Source of the DNA: Novosphingobium percolationis
GTDB taxonomy: Bacteria; Pseudomonadota; Alphaproteobacteria; Sphingomonadales; Sphingomonadaceae
Length of the DNA stretch: 64,000 nucleotides
Direction of reading: 5' to 3'
NCBI RefSeq assembly: GCF_020179425.1
Contig: NZ_JAILYM010000003.1
Span: 517,996 to 581,995, forward strand
A program made the position numbers and the translations under genes. Under the pieces are notes generated by a model. The model was not told the origin of the DNA. It saw only the letters and a program-made list of their open reading frames with translations, and ran no database searches. Within the stretch, counting starts at the first letter, position 1. Every line of letters begins with the position of its first letter. Positions 1 to 7,884 of this stretch are shown here, piece by piece.

Positions 1-131
1 ATGCATCGTGTTGGCGAGCTTAGCCGCCCGGACGCGCGGCATACACCCGTCGAAGTTAAGAATCTGCGGCCAATTCGGCTCCGTTCGCCGCAGGCGGAAC
101 GCGACGGACTTTTGACACGCCGTGCAAAGCC

Positions 132-1109
132 ATGCAGCTTGTGGCCATGCACGAAAGTGGGGCGCTCAGGGCTGATTCGATTAGCATTGCCGGTGGGATG
201 GTTCCGGGTTCCGCCGGAATCCCGGCCTTTACCCTGACCCGGTGCGATCCTTCGCCGATTCCGGTGGTTCTCGCCGTGCCCCATGCCGGGCGCGCCTATC
301 CCGGCGCCCTGATCGAGCGGATGCGCCATGCTGCTTTTGCCGCCCCGCGACTGGAAGATCGGCTGGTCGATCTCGTCGCGACGGAAGCCGCGCGGCGTAC
401 CGGCGCGGCGCTTCTGGTGGCGCATGCGCCGCGCGCGATGATCGATCTCAACCGCGCCAGTGACGATGTCGATTGGGAAATGATCGGCGGCGCTCCGCCG
501 CCCGATGCCTCCTCGACGCCAACCGGCGGTAGCTTGCGCCGCGCGCGCAGCGGACTTGGGCTGGTGCCACGCCGCCTGCCGGGGCTCGGCGAGCTGTGGA
601 AGCGGCGGATCGAGCGGCATGAGCTGGACGAGCGGATCGCCCTCGTCCACCAGCCCTATCACGAGGCTTTGGGCCGAACGCTCGCTGATCTGCGTGAGCG
701 CTGGGGCGCGGTGCTACTGATCGACCTGCATTCGATGCCGCCGCTGGTGGCGCGCAGCCACGGCGAACCGGCGCCGCAGTACGTGGTGGGCGATCGTTTC
801 GGCGCGGCTTGCGAAGGGACGCTCGTGTCGACGGTCTTCTCACTGTTCGCACAAGGCGGGCAGCGCGCCGCGCACAATAGGCCCTACGCGGGCGGCTATG
901 TGCTCGAACGCCACGCGCGCAGGCGCGAGGGCGTGCATTGCCTTCAGCTCGAGATCGACCGCGCATGCTACCTCGATTCGCGGCTGGCCGAACGAGGGCC
1001 CGGTTTCGACGGTGTTGTCGATCTTGTGACCGAACTGGTTCGGCGGGTAGCCGACGAGGTGGCCGACATGGGGCGCGATCGCCAGCGCTGGCGCGCTGCG
1101 GCGGAATAA
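132..1109 (+). CDS. N-formylglutamate amidohydrolase family protein
   Basis: This protein would hydrolyse N-formylglutamate (or a related N-formyl amino acid) to formate and glutamate, the last step of one histidine-degradation route. The family signature is visible: a PHAG motif shortly after the N-terminus, DLNR near residue 110, and LIDLHSMPP near residue 200, which supply the metal- and substrate-binding residues of the HutG/FGase fold. The rest continues to the typical C-terminal LQLEIDR segment. About 325 residues from the ATG at 132; in-frame ATGs at 147 and 198 are alternatives and no start has a good ribosome-binding site. No hut genes are nearby, so histidine catabolism is only the default inference. 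Positions 1–131 show no recognisable feature. Confidence 0.85.
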   Translation: MQLVAMHESGALRADSISIAGGMVPGSAGIPAFTLTRCDPSPIPVVLAVPHAGRAYPGALIERMRHAAFAAPRLEDRLVDLVATEAARRTGAALLVAHAPRAMIDLNRASDDVDWEMIGGAPPPDASSTPTGGSLRRARSGLGLVPRRLPGLGELWKRRIERHELDERIALVHQPYHEALGRTLADLRERWGAVLLIDLHSMPPLVARSHGEPAPQYVVGDRFGAACEGTLVSTVFSLFAQGGQRAAHNRPYAGGYVLERHARRREGVHCLQLEIDRACYLDSRLAERGPGFDGVVDLVTELVRRVADEVADMGRDRQRWRAAAE

Positions 1110-1126
1110 CTGGCCGCGATCCCAAG

Positions 1127-1156
1127 AAAAAACCACCTGGAGCAAGCTCCAGGTGG
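1127..1156 (-). terminator. Intrinsic terminator, minus strand
   Basis: An 11-bp perfect inverted repeat (CCACCTGGAGC / GCTCCAGGTGG) is followed on the minus strand by a run of six T. It lies about 210 bases past the stop of the SapC-family gene and probably ends its transcript. A second hairpin, GGTGCAC-GAA-GTGCACC at 1174–1190, sits between the two. Confidence 0.6.
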
Positions 1157-1364
1157 CCAAGGTTCAGGGAGGAGGTGCACGAAGTGCACCAGTCACGCCG
1201 GGCCATGAGGGGAGCGCCGACGCAACACACGAAAGATAGGGGAGGGGGTGGGCAGGCGCAAGAGCTTTCAGATGAAATTTCCTCAACCTGCCCTTTCGGC
1301 CAGCATGGCCGGCCCCTCGAGGGGGCACTGTCCCGACGCGGAGATGCGCGCCGGGACAGCCGGA

Positions 1365-2147
1365 TCAGGCGGCCGGAACCGGGGCCAGCGCGACCTGCGG
1401 GCCCTTGCCCTGTTCGGCCTGGAGCCCGAAGATCGTGCTCATCAGCTCGAGCGAGAAGATGTGCGCATAGAGCAGGGGCAGCAGGCCGCTCTGCGCCCAG
1501 CCGCGCAGGACGTCGCCACGCACGTCGCGCAGCTTTTCCTGGTCGATCATCTGGAAGCCGCGGTAGATGTAGGGCTGTTCCACGCCCGGCTGCTGGATGG
1601 CGGCTTCGCCTTCCATCAGCAGGTTGTGCTTCTTGATCTCGTCGATGAACGCCTGCGTGCGCTGGCCGGCCTGTTCGAACTGCTCGCAGAACTGCAGGAT
1701 GCCCTTGGTGGTGTCGGTCGGCTCGGCGCCGTCGAACAGCGGGCCGCCTTCCTCGAACTCACCGACGAGACCGCTGGTGGGGTCGAAGCACAGCGACAGT
1801 TCCTCGCTCTGCGGGTTCAGCTTGGCCAGCATGAACGGATAACGGCGCGCATAGGCGGGCAGATACACGGTCGGCGAGACATTGCCTTCGCCGTCGACGA
1901 AGACGTTGACGCCTTCGTTGAGGCCCATCAGCGCCAGCGGCACGGGGTTGTCGCCCGAAGCGAACACGATCGGGTAGTGGCGGGCCGCCTGCGGAAATTC
2001 CTCGGCGGTCAGCGGGATGGCGTGCTGGGTCGAGAGCCAGGGGGCCTTGCCCGTGCCGCGCGCGTGCCAGCCCGCGTGGTCGCGGGTGTTGAGCGGCATC
2101 AGGTCGTTGTAGAACAGGGGCAGGTTGGCTTGCGGCGCGCTGGCCAT
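1365..2147 (-). CDS. SapC family protein
   Basis: This 260-residue protein belongs to the SapC family (Pfam PF07277), which is common in alphaproteobacteria and has no firmly established role; the name comes from a Campylobacter S-layer locus. Recognisable features are an N-terminal PLFYNDLMPLN segment, the W(L)STQHAIPLTAEEF block near residue 40, YPIVFASGDN, and the central YLPAYARRYPFML motif. There is no signal peptide, so it is probably cytoplasmic. I chose the ATG at 2147 because a GGAG lies seven bases upstream; the in-frame GTG at 2153 would leave no room for it. In sphingomonads this family often sits beside TonB receptors, but here it stands alone. Confidence 0.8.
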   Translation of the reverse strand: MASAPQANLPLFYNDLMPLNTRDHAGWHARGTGKAPWLSTQHAIPLTAEEFPQAARHYPIVFASGDNPVPLALMGLNEGVNVFVDGEGNVSPTVYLPAYARRYPFMLAKLNPQSEELSLCFDPTSGLVGEFEEGGPLFDGAEPTDTTKGILQFCEQFEQAGQRTQAFIDEIKKHNLLMEGEAAIQQPGVEQPYIYRGFQMIDQEKLRDVRGDVLRGWAQSGLLPLLYAHIFSLELMSTIFGLQAEQGKGPQVALAPVPAA

Positions 2148-2275
2148 CGTCACTCTCCGAAAAAACTGGTCGCGTCAGCGCGCGCGTGTCGCGCCTGCCA
2201 CGGGAACGGTGGCTTTACGGAGTCGCGAAAAGGGTGGCAAGGTCGCCTGCAACACGCCTGTCATACTTGCGACAG

Positions 2276-3697
2276 TTAAATGAGCTTGCCCGGATTGAGC
2301 AGCCCATCGGGGTCGAGTGCGCGTTTGACGGCGCGTAGCATGCCCAGCGCCACCCGATCGCCCAGCCGCGCCAGTTCGTCGCGCTTGAGCTGGCCGATGC
2401 CGTGTTCGGCCGAAATCGACCCGCCTGCCTGCGTGACGAGGTCGTGGACGCGGCGGCTGATCGCCTTGCCATCGCCCTGTTGCCAGGTTGCAGCGTCCAC
2501 GCCATCGGGCGCGATCACGTGGAAGTGGATGTTGCCATCGCCGAGGTGGCCGAAGCCGACCGCGTGCGTCCCGGGCCATTCCGCCTCGATCAGCGGCACC
2601 GCCCGTTCGACGAAATCGGGCATGGCCTCGACTGCGACCGAGATGTCGTGCTGCACGGCGGGGCCGCGCGCGCGTTCGGCGGAAGGGATGGTCTCGCGAA
2701 TCTGCCAGAACTTTTCGGCCTGCGCTTCGCTGGCGGCGATTGCAGCGTCGGCAACAAGGCCTTGTTCGAAGGCGCTTTCCAGCAGCGATTGTGCCCGGTC
2801 CGGCAGGCGCTCGGCGGCATCGGCGTCGGCGACCAGTTCGATCAGCACGTGCCAGGGATGCTCGCCCTCGATCGGCACGCGGATGCTGGGCAGGTAGTCC
2901 CGCGTCGCCTCGATCGCGCGGAGCGGCATCACCTCGAAACCTTCCAGCGCATCGGGCGCGCGGCGCTGGCAGTGGAGCAGCAGCGCGCGGGCGGCATGGA
3001 GCGAGGCGACGCCGGCCCACAGCACCGATCGCGCGGCGACGGCGGGTTCGAGCTTGAGCGTGGCGGCGGTAACGATGCCGAGCGTGCCTTCCGAACCGAT
3101 CAGCAACTGCTTGAGGTCGAAGCCCCGGTTGTCCTTCTTGAGCGGAGTTAGTTGATGAAACACTTGCGCATCGGCCAGCACGCCCTCCAGACCCTGAACA
3201 AGCGCGCGCATCGAGCCGTGGCGCAGCACTTGCGTGCCGCCAGCGTTGGTGGAGATCAGTCCGCCGATGGTGGCCGAGCCCTTGCCGCCCAGAGAAAGCG
3301 GGAAGCGCAGGCCTTGGGCCGCTGCGGCCTCGTGCAGCACTTGCAGGATCACGCCGGCCTCGCAGGTGGCGGTGCGGCCTTCGGTATCGATGCGCACGAT
3401 CGCGTTCATCCGGCGCAGGCTGAGCAGCAGCGCTTCGCCCGATTCGTCTGGCGTAGCGCCTCCCGACATCCCGCTGTTGCCGCCCTGCGGCACGATCGGC
3501 ACGTGGTGTTCGGCGCACAGGCGCACCAGCGCGGCGACCTCGGCTGTGCTGGCGGGCGAGGCCATCGCCAGCGCCCGCCCGGTGAAGCGGCCGCGCCAGT
3601 CGGTCAGCCATGGCGCCATGGCTTGTGCATCGGTGGTCAGGCCCTTCGGCCCGAGCAGTTCGGCGGCGGCGGCGAGGAAGGCGGTGCGGTTCTGCAA
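2276..3697 (-). CDS. FAD-binding oxidoreductase, GlcD/D-2-hydroxyacid dehydrogenase type
   Basis: A 473-residue flavoprotein of the GlcD/D-lactate/D-2-hydroxyglutarate dehydrogenase family. The N-terminal PCMH-type FAD domain shows VPQGGNSGMSGGA near residue 75, LGGKGSATIGGLISTNAGG near 140 and IGSEGTLGIVTAATL near 200. The C-terminal FAD-oxidase domain shows GFGHLGDGNIHFHV near residue 390 and SAEHGIGQLK near 430, with the histidines that bind the catalytic metal in this family. It should oxidise a D-2-hydroxy acid to the 2-oxo acid and pass electrons to a flavoprotein or quinone; the substrate cannot be read from sequence. The ATG at 3697 matches the family N-terminus (MLQNRTAFL); the open frame continues far upstream but without homology. 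Confidence 0.88.
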   Translation of the reverse strand: MQNRTAFLAAAAELLGPKGLTTDAQAMAPWLTDWRGRFTGRALAMASPASTAEVAALVRLCAEHHVPIVPQGGNSGMSGGATPDESGEALLLSLRRMNAIVRIDTEGRTATCEAGVILQVLHEAAAAQGLRFPLSLGGKGSATIGGLISTNAGGTQVLRHGSMRALVQGLEGVLADAQVFHQLTPLKKDNRGFDLKQLLIGSEGTLGIVTAATLKLEPAVAARSVLWAGVASLHAARALLLHCQRRAPDALEGFEVMPLRAIEATRDYLPSIRVPIEGEHPWHVLIELVADADAAERLPDRAQSLLESAFEQGLVADAAIAASEAQAEKFWQIRETIPSAERARGPAVQHDISVAVEAMPDFVERAVPLIEAEWPGTHAVGFGHLGDGNIHFHVIAPDGVDAATWQQGDGKAISRRVHDLVTQAGGSISAEHGIGQLKRDELARLGDRVALGMLRAVKRALDPDGLLNPGKLI

Positions 3698-3853
3698 CAT
3701 GGCGCATCGGCTATGCCCGTCGCGCAAAGCGGGCAATTCATTTTTGCTTCGGGCTGGGTTAAGCGGGCGTTCAACCAGCCCGGCTATCGGGGAAGGACAT
3801 GAATGCGGCTCGCCGGGTCGCACGAGGGATCGATCGAGCCGACATAGCGCGTG

Positions 3854-4414
3854 ATGCTGAGCCTGGCCCACTTCCTGACCGCGGTCGCCGCGACCCTCCC
3901 CGCTTTCGCGCCGGTCGGCGCGGGCGTTTCGCACGATTCGTGGGCCGCTGCGGTCGAGGCCGGCGGCCCGCCGCTGTTGCCGCAGGCGGTCGAAGGCGGG
4001 CTGATGCCCGATCTGCTCGATGCGATGTCGGGCGACGACTGGAACCAGGTGCGCATCGAACAGCGGCTGGTCATCCGCATCACCCCGCCGCGCAGCGTAG
4101 GGCGTGAGATCGTCCAGCCCCCGCCGATGAACGCTATCCGCTTTCGCGAGCGCAAGATGGCCAATTGCCTGCCGGTGCTGGGCATCGCGGGCGTGCAGCC
4201 GACCGCCGATAGCCGCCTGATGCTGTTCATGCGCGATCGCCGGATCGTCGGCGCGAATCTGGACAAGCAGTGCAGCCCACAGGATTTCTACATGGGCTTC
4301 TACATTCGCCAGACGCAGGACGGCATGCTCTGCGCCGGGCGCGATTCGATCCATTCCCGTTCGGGTTCCACCTGCGGCTTGAGCCGCCTGCGCGAACTCG
4401 TGCCCGGAGAATAG
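3854..4414 (+). CDS. Conserved hypothetical protein, probably exported
   Basis: I do not recognise a named family. The product of 186 residues has a hydrophobic N-terminus (LSLAHFLTAVAATLPAFAPVG) that could be a signal peptide. The C-terminal half is well ordered and cysteine-bearing: KMANCLPVLGI, an RRIVGANLDKQC segment, FYMGFYIRQTQDGMLCAGRD and a CGLSRLREL end, so at least four cysteines that might pair in the periplasm. Codon use is like the neighbours. It is divergent from the FAD oxidoreductase, with a 156-base gap that should contain both promoters. A GTG at 3851 is an alternative start. Confidence 0.65.
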   Translation: MLSLAHFLTAVAATLPAFAPVGAGVSHDSWAAAVEAGGPPLLPQAVEGGLMPDLLDAMSGDDWNQVRIEQRLVIRITPPRSVGREIVQPPPMNAIRFRERKMANCLPVLGIAGVQPTADSRLMLFMRDRRIVGANLDKQCSPQDFYMGFYIRQTQDGMLCAGRDSIHSRSGSTCGLSRLRELVPGE

Positions 4415-4556
4415 CGCCGGAACGGGGCGACCGGAGCGCGCTTTCCTTGACTTGGACGCCCATTCGGCATAGCGGCGAGCCGGACGCCGGGCTGATAAAA
4501 TGTCCGGTGCGCGCGCAATCCGTTTGCGACGCCTGATTATCGGAAACCCACGCTGC

Positions 4557-6047
4557 ATGAAATTCGCCGACCTCGGCCTCTCCGATGAATTGCTGAAGTC
4601 GGTTCTCGACGCCGGCTACGACACTCCGACTCCGATCCAGGCGCAGGCTATCCCTGCGGTCCTGATGATGAAGGACCTGATCGGGATCGCCCAGACCGGC
4701 ACCGGCAAGACCGCCGGGTTCGTGCTGCCGATGATCGACATCCTCGCGCATGGCCGCCGCCGCGCGCTGATGCCGCGCTCGCTGATTCTCGAACCGACCC
4801 GCGAACTCGCGGCGCAGGTGGCCGAGAACTTCGAGAAGTACGGCAAGAACCACGACCTGAAGATGGCGCTGCTGATCGGCGGCGTGCAGATGGGCGACCA
4901 GGTCAAGGCGCTGCACGACGGCGTCGACGTGCTGATCGCCACGCCGGGCCGACTGATGGACCTGTTCGAACGCGGCAAGATCCTGCTCACGGGTTGCGAC
5001 CTGCTGGTGATCGACGAAGCCGACCGCATGCTCGACATGGGCTTCATCCCCGACATCGAAACGATCTGTTCTAAGCTGCCCGCGCAGCGCCAGACGCTGC
5101 TGTTTTCGGCGACGATGCCGCCGCCGATCAAGAAGCTGGCGGATAAGTTCCTGAGCAATCCCAAGTACATAGAGGTTGCCCGGCCCGCTTCCAACAACAC
5201 CAGCATCGCGCAGTTCAAGGTGCCGGTGTCCAGCCGTGGCAAGCGCGAGATGCTGCGCCACCTGCTGCGCACCGACAACGTGACCACCGCGATCGTCTTC
5301 GCCAACCGCAAGACGACGGTGCGCGAACTGGCCAAGAGCCTGCAGAGCCACGGCTTCTCGGCCGGTGAAATCCATGGCGACATGGACCAGTCCGCCCGCA
5401 ACGCCGAGCTGCAGAAGTTCAAGGACGGGGTGATCAGCATCCTGTGCGCTTCCGATGTCGCCGCGCGCGGGCTGGACGTGAAGGGCGTGAGCCACGTCTT
5501 CAACTTCGACACGCCCTGGCACCCGGACGACTACGTCCACCGCATCGGCCGCACCGGCCGTGGCGGCGCGACGGGCCGCGCCTTCACGCTGGTGGGCAGC
5601 GAAGATGCCGAAGCGATTGCCAACGTCGAGAAGCTGACCGGCGGCAAGATCCCCGAGATGAAGGTGGACCTGACCGCCGAGGAGCGCCCGGCGCGTGGCC
5701 AGAAGCGGCGCGCCGAGGCGGTGGCCGACGTGGTTGCGGACGAGCCGCGCGAGGAGCGCAAGCCGCGTGGCCGCCGCAAGGAAGAGCCGCGTCGCGAGGA
5801 AGCACCGCGCGAAGAGCCGCGCCGTGAAGAGCCCCGCGAAGAGCGTCCCGTACGTGAAGAGCGTCCTGTCCGTGAAGCACGTCCGGCGCGCGAAGAGCGT
5901 CCGGCCCGTGAAGAACGCGCGCCGCGTGCGGAACGTCGCGATGATTGGCGCGAGGATCGCCGCCAGGGCAATGAGCCGCCGAGCCGTCCCGGCGAATGGA
6001 ACGGCCCGATTCCCGGCTTCCTACACGTTTCCGCGCTGAACGATTGA
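4557..6047 (+). CDS. DEAD-box ATP-dependent RNA helicase, RhlE-like
   Basis: A 496-residue RNA helicase. All family motifs are present: the Q motif (TPTPIQAQAIP, preceded by F at residue 3), motif I AQTGTGKT, Ia PTRELAAQV, Ib TPGRLMDL, motif II as VIDEADRMLDMGF, motif III SATMP, motif IV VFANRK, motif V ASDVAARGLDV and motif VI HRIGRTGR. The helicase core ends near residue 380. The remaining ~115 residues are an Arg/Glu/Pro-rich, repetitive tail (units like REERPVREE), probably disordered and RNA-binding. The ATG at 4557 gives the family N-terminus MKFADLGLS. Likely roles are ribosome assembly or cold-stress mRNA turnover. Confidence 0.93.
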   Translation: MKFADLGLSDELLKSVLDAGYDTPTPIQAQAIPAVLMMKDLIGIAQTGTGKTAGFVLPMIDILAHGRRRALMPRSLILEPTRELAAQVAENFEKYGKNHDLKMALLIGGVQMGDQVKALHDGVDVLIATPGRLMDLFERGKILLTGCDLLVIDEADRMLDMGFIPDIETICSKLPAQRQTLLFSATMPPPIKKLADKFLSNPKYIEVARPASNNTSIAQFKVPVSSRGKREMLRHLLRTDNVTTAIVFANRKTTVRELAKSLQSHGFSAGEIHGDMDQSARNAELQKFKDGVISILCASDVAARGLDVKGVSHVFNFDTPWHPDDYVHRIGRTGRGGATGRAFTLVGSEDAEAIANVEKLTGGKIPEMKVDLTAEERPARGQKRRAEAVADVVADEPREERKPRGRRKEEPRREEAPREEPRREEPREERPVREERPVREARPAREERPAREERAPRAERRDDWREDRRQGNEPPSRPGEWNGPIPGFLHVSALND

Positions 6048-6050
6048 TCC

Positions 6051-6974
6051 CTAGCTGCCGTAGAGCGTAGCGTGCTCTGCGGCGTAGGGCGCGTAGCTTT
6101 CCTTCATGATCGCCGAGTTGAGCAGCATCTCGGCCACGGGCGTCGCTTCGCCCGGGCGATAGACGCGGCTCTTCACCCACATCGATTCGGTGCGCTTGCT
6201 GCCCGACAGGCCGACGATCTCTCGCTCGACTTCGTAATCGGCGCCGACCAGCAGCGGGCCGTCGATCAGGCGGATCTCCTGATCGGCGAACAGGCCCACG
6301 TGGGGGCCGCGCACCGGAAAGCGGTCCTCGCCCGCCTTGTGCTGGATCAGCACGCTGATCATCTCGAACGGGATCGCAGTGGCGAAGCGGTCTGAAGGCT
6401 CGGTCATGCGCTGGCGCTTCTGTGCGAGCGTGAAGGGGTAGTAGTGGCCCATGTGGTCGTCCGGGCCCATCCGCACCGGGATGCGGGCGCTGGTCAGCCC
6501 GACGTGGACATCGCGCAAGACCACCGGGTCGGCGAGCGGTGCGAGGCTGGCGAGACGCGCTTCGAGCGCCGTGGGCCCGTGGCCTGTGCCGACCTCTATC
6601 GAGCCTGCGAGAATTTCGGTTCCGTCGAGCCGCTCCATGCGCGCACTGGCGCGACCGGCCTCGTCGGAATCGGCGGTGACGATCGCGCGCACTTCCTCTC
6701 CTTCGAACACCGGGGCGCGGTAGTGGACCGAAAGGCAGCCTTCGCGGAACCAGCGTTCACCCCACAACGCGAAGCCCAGCGGTTCGAACTGGGTGAAGTG
6801 GGTCGGCCCTTCGATCGTGCCGCCCTTGAACCCCAGCTTCTGCGCGGTGGCATCATCGTGGATCGAGGCGTGGCCATCATAGTGCTGCTCGGCCAGCATC
6901 TGGCGCGGGTTGCGCCAAGGGCCAGTCAGCGTTGCGCCCTCACGCGATATCGGGGTGTCGAACGGGGCAGTCAT
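6051..6974 (-). CDS. Hot-dog fold protein (MaoC-like), function unknown
   Basis: A 307-residue protein without signal peptide. The first half resembles the FAS1-type dehydratase/hot-dog domain (a GGTIEGPTHFTQFEPLG stretch near residue 52, then SVHYRAPVFEGEEVRA near 82), and the second half looks like a second hot-dog copy (RGPHVGLFADQEIRL, then DYEVEREIVGLSGSKRTES). Double hot-dog proteins act on acyl-CoA or enoyl-CoA esters; the specific substrate here is unknown. A good ribosome-binding site (GGAGAGG) precedes the ATG at 6974. It converges on the helicase with only three bases between the stop codons. Confidence 0.7.
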   Translation of the reverse strand: MTAPFDTPISREGATLTGPWRNPRQMLAEQHYDGHASIHDDATAQKLGFKGGTIEGPTHFTQFEPLGFALWGERWFREGCLSVHYRAPVFEGEEVRAIVTADSDEAGRASARMERLDGTEILAGSIEVGTGHGPTALEARLASLAPLADPVVLRDVHVGLTSARIPVRMGPDDHMGHYYPFTLAQKRQRMTEPSDRFATAIPFEMISVLIQHKAGEDRFPVRGPHVGLFADQEIRLIDGPLLVGADYEVEREIVGLSGSKRTESMWVKSRVYRPGEATPVAEMLLNSAIMKESYAPYAAEHATLYGS

Positions 6975-7068
6975 CGGCCTCTCCAGTCTGTCTTTGCGGA
7001 AAGGCTAGGCGCGCAGGAGGCGGAAGGGAAGCGTTCCCAACGCGCGCGGGTTCTGCTTAGCTGAAGCG

Positions 7069-7803
7069 ATGAGGACACGCATTTTCGCATCGCTCGCCGG
7101 GGCCGCGTTGGCCGTCACGTCGCCTGCAGCGCGCGCGCAGGACGAGGCCGGACTGGAAACCTTCGTGGCCGAGGGATCGGTCGGCGCCTATCGCGCGGGG
7201 CTCAACCTGACGATCAAGGATCACACGCAAGTCCTTGCCGCGCATTACTATTACGCAAGCACAGGCAAGGACATTCCGCTGGTCGTGGCGCAGGCGGGGG
7301 ACAAGCTGACGCTCGAAGAGCCGGGCGGGGCGCGCATGGTGCTGGCGCTGACCAACGCGGATGCGCACGAGCCCCGGCCCTTGACCTTCGCCACGTCGAC
7401 CGGCCTTGCGGGCGACTGGACCGGCGCGGGCAAGGCGCTGCCGGTGCGGTTCGGCTTCGTTACTGGAAGGTCCGGTCCGAGCCCTGCTCGCTGGTATGGT
7501 GACGTTACTGAAGAGAACGATGCCGCGTTCGAAGCGCGTGCACGTGCATTCCTGAAGGGTGTGACCACGGGCAATGTCGCATTGGCGGCTAAGGCGACAT
7601 CTTGGCCCTTGCTGATAAACCGCCCGCATCGTCAGATGCTGCACAACCGCAAGGAACTAGCGGCGCACTGGAAATCGATCTTCACCCCGGCAGCTATTGC
7701 GGAACTCCGTCAGTCGATCCCCCACGAGATGTTCGTACGCAACGGCATGGCCATGGTGGCGAATGGCACGGTCTGGTTTGATGCACAGGGGCCAAAACGC
7801 TGA
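7069..7803 (+). CDS. Exported hypothetical protein, two domains
   Basis: Not recognised as a named family. Residues 1–23 form a clear signal peptide ending ARA|QD. Residues ~25–130 form a beta-rich domain (HYYYASTGKDIPLVV, then KLTLEEPGGARMVLAL and GDWTGAGKALPVRF), resembling small extracytoplasmic domains found in sphingomonad and Pseudomonas hypothetical proteins. From ~140 to the end the sequence looks like an NTF2-like alpha+beta domain (RARAFLKGV, ELAAHWKSIF, MVANGTVWFD). The second half has visibly lower GC and less biased codons than the first, which suggests a fusion or partial replacement near position 7465. Confidence 0.65.
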   Translation: MRTRIFASLAGAALAVTSPAARAQDEAGLETFVAEGSVGAYRAGLNLTIKDHTQVLAAHYYYASTGKDIPLVVAQAGDKLTLEEPGGARMVLALTNADAHEPRPLTFATSTGLAGDWTGAGKALPVRFGFVTGRSGPSPARWYGDVTEENDAAFEARARAFLKGVTTGNVALAAKATSWPLLINRPHRQMLHNRKELAAHWKSIFTPAAIAELRQSIPHEMFVRNGMAMVANGTVWFDAQGPKR

Positions 7804-7823
7804 ACCTGCCTTGAGCGGAACCT

Positions 7824-7856
7824 GAACGACACCTAAAGCGTCCCGAACGACACCTA
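7824..7856. repeat. Direct repeat GAACGACACCTA ×2
   Basis: The 12-base unit GAACGACACCTA occurs at 7824–7835 and 7845–7856, 21 bases apart, in the short gap between the exported-protein gene and the uvrD stop. Two-turn spacing would fit a protein-binding site, but it may be simple duplication. Confidence 0.4.
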
Positions 7857-7884
7857 GACCACCCCAAGGGGACGTTAAAGCGCC

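Noticed and set aside
1..237. Open frame of 78 codons at the left edge
   Set aside because: No homology, and it overlaps the start of the amidohydrolase gene in another frame; composition looks like a shadow of GC-rich DNA.
3698..4558. Upstream extension of the FAD oxidoreductase frame to 760 codons
   Set aside because: The added part has no similarity to the family, and the plus-strand gene at 3854–4414 occupies the same DNA with better coding character.
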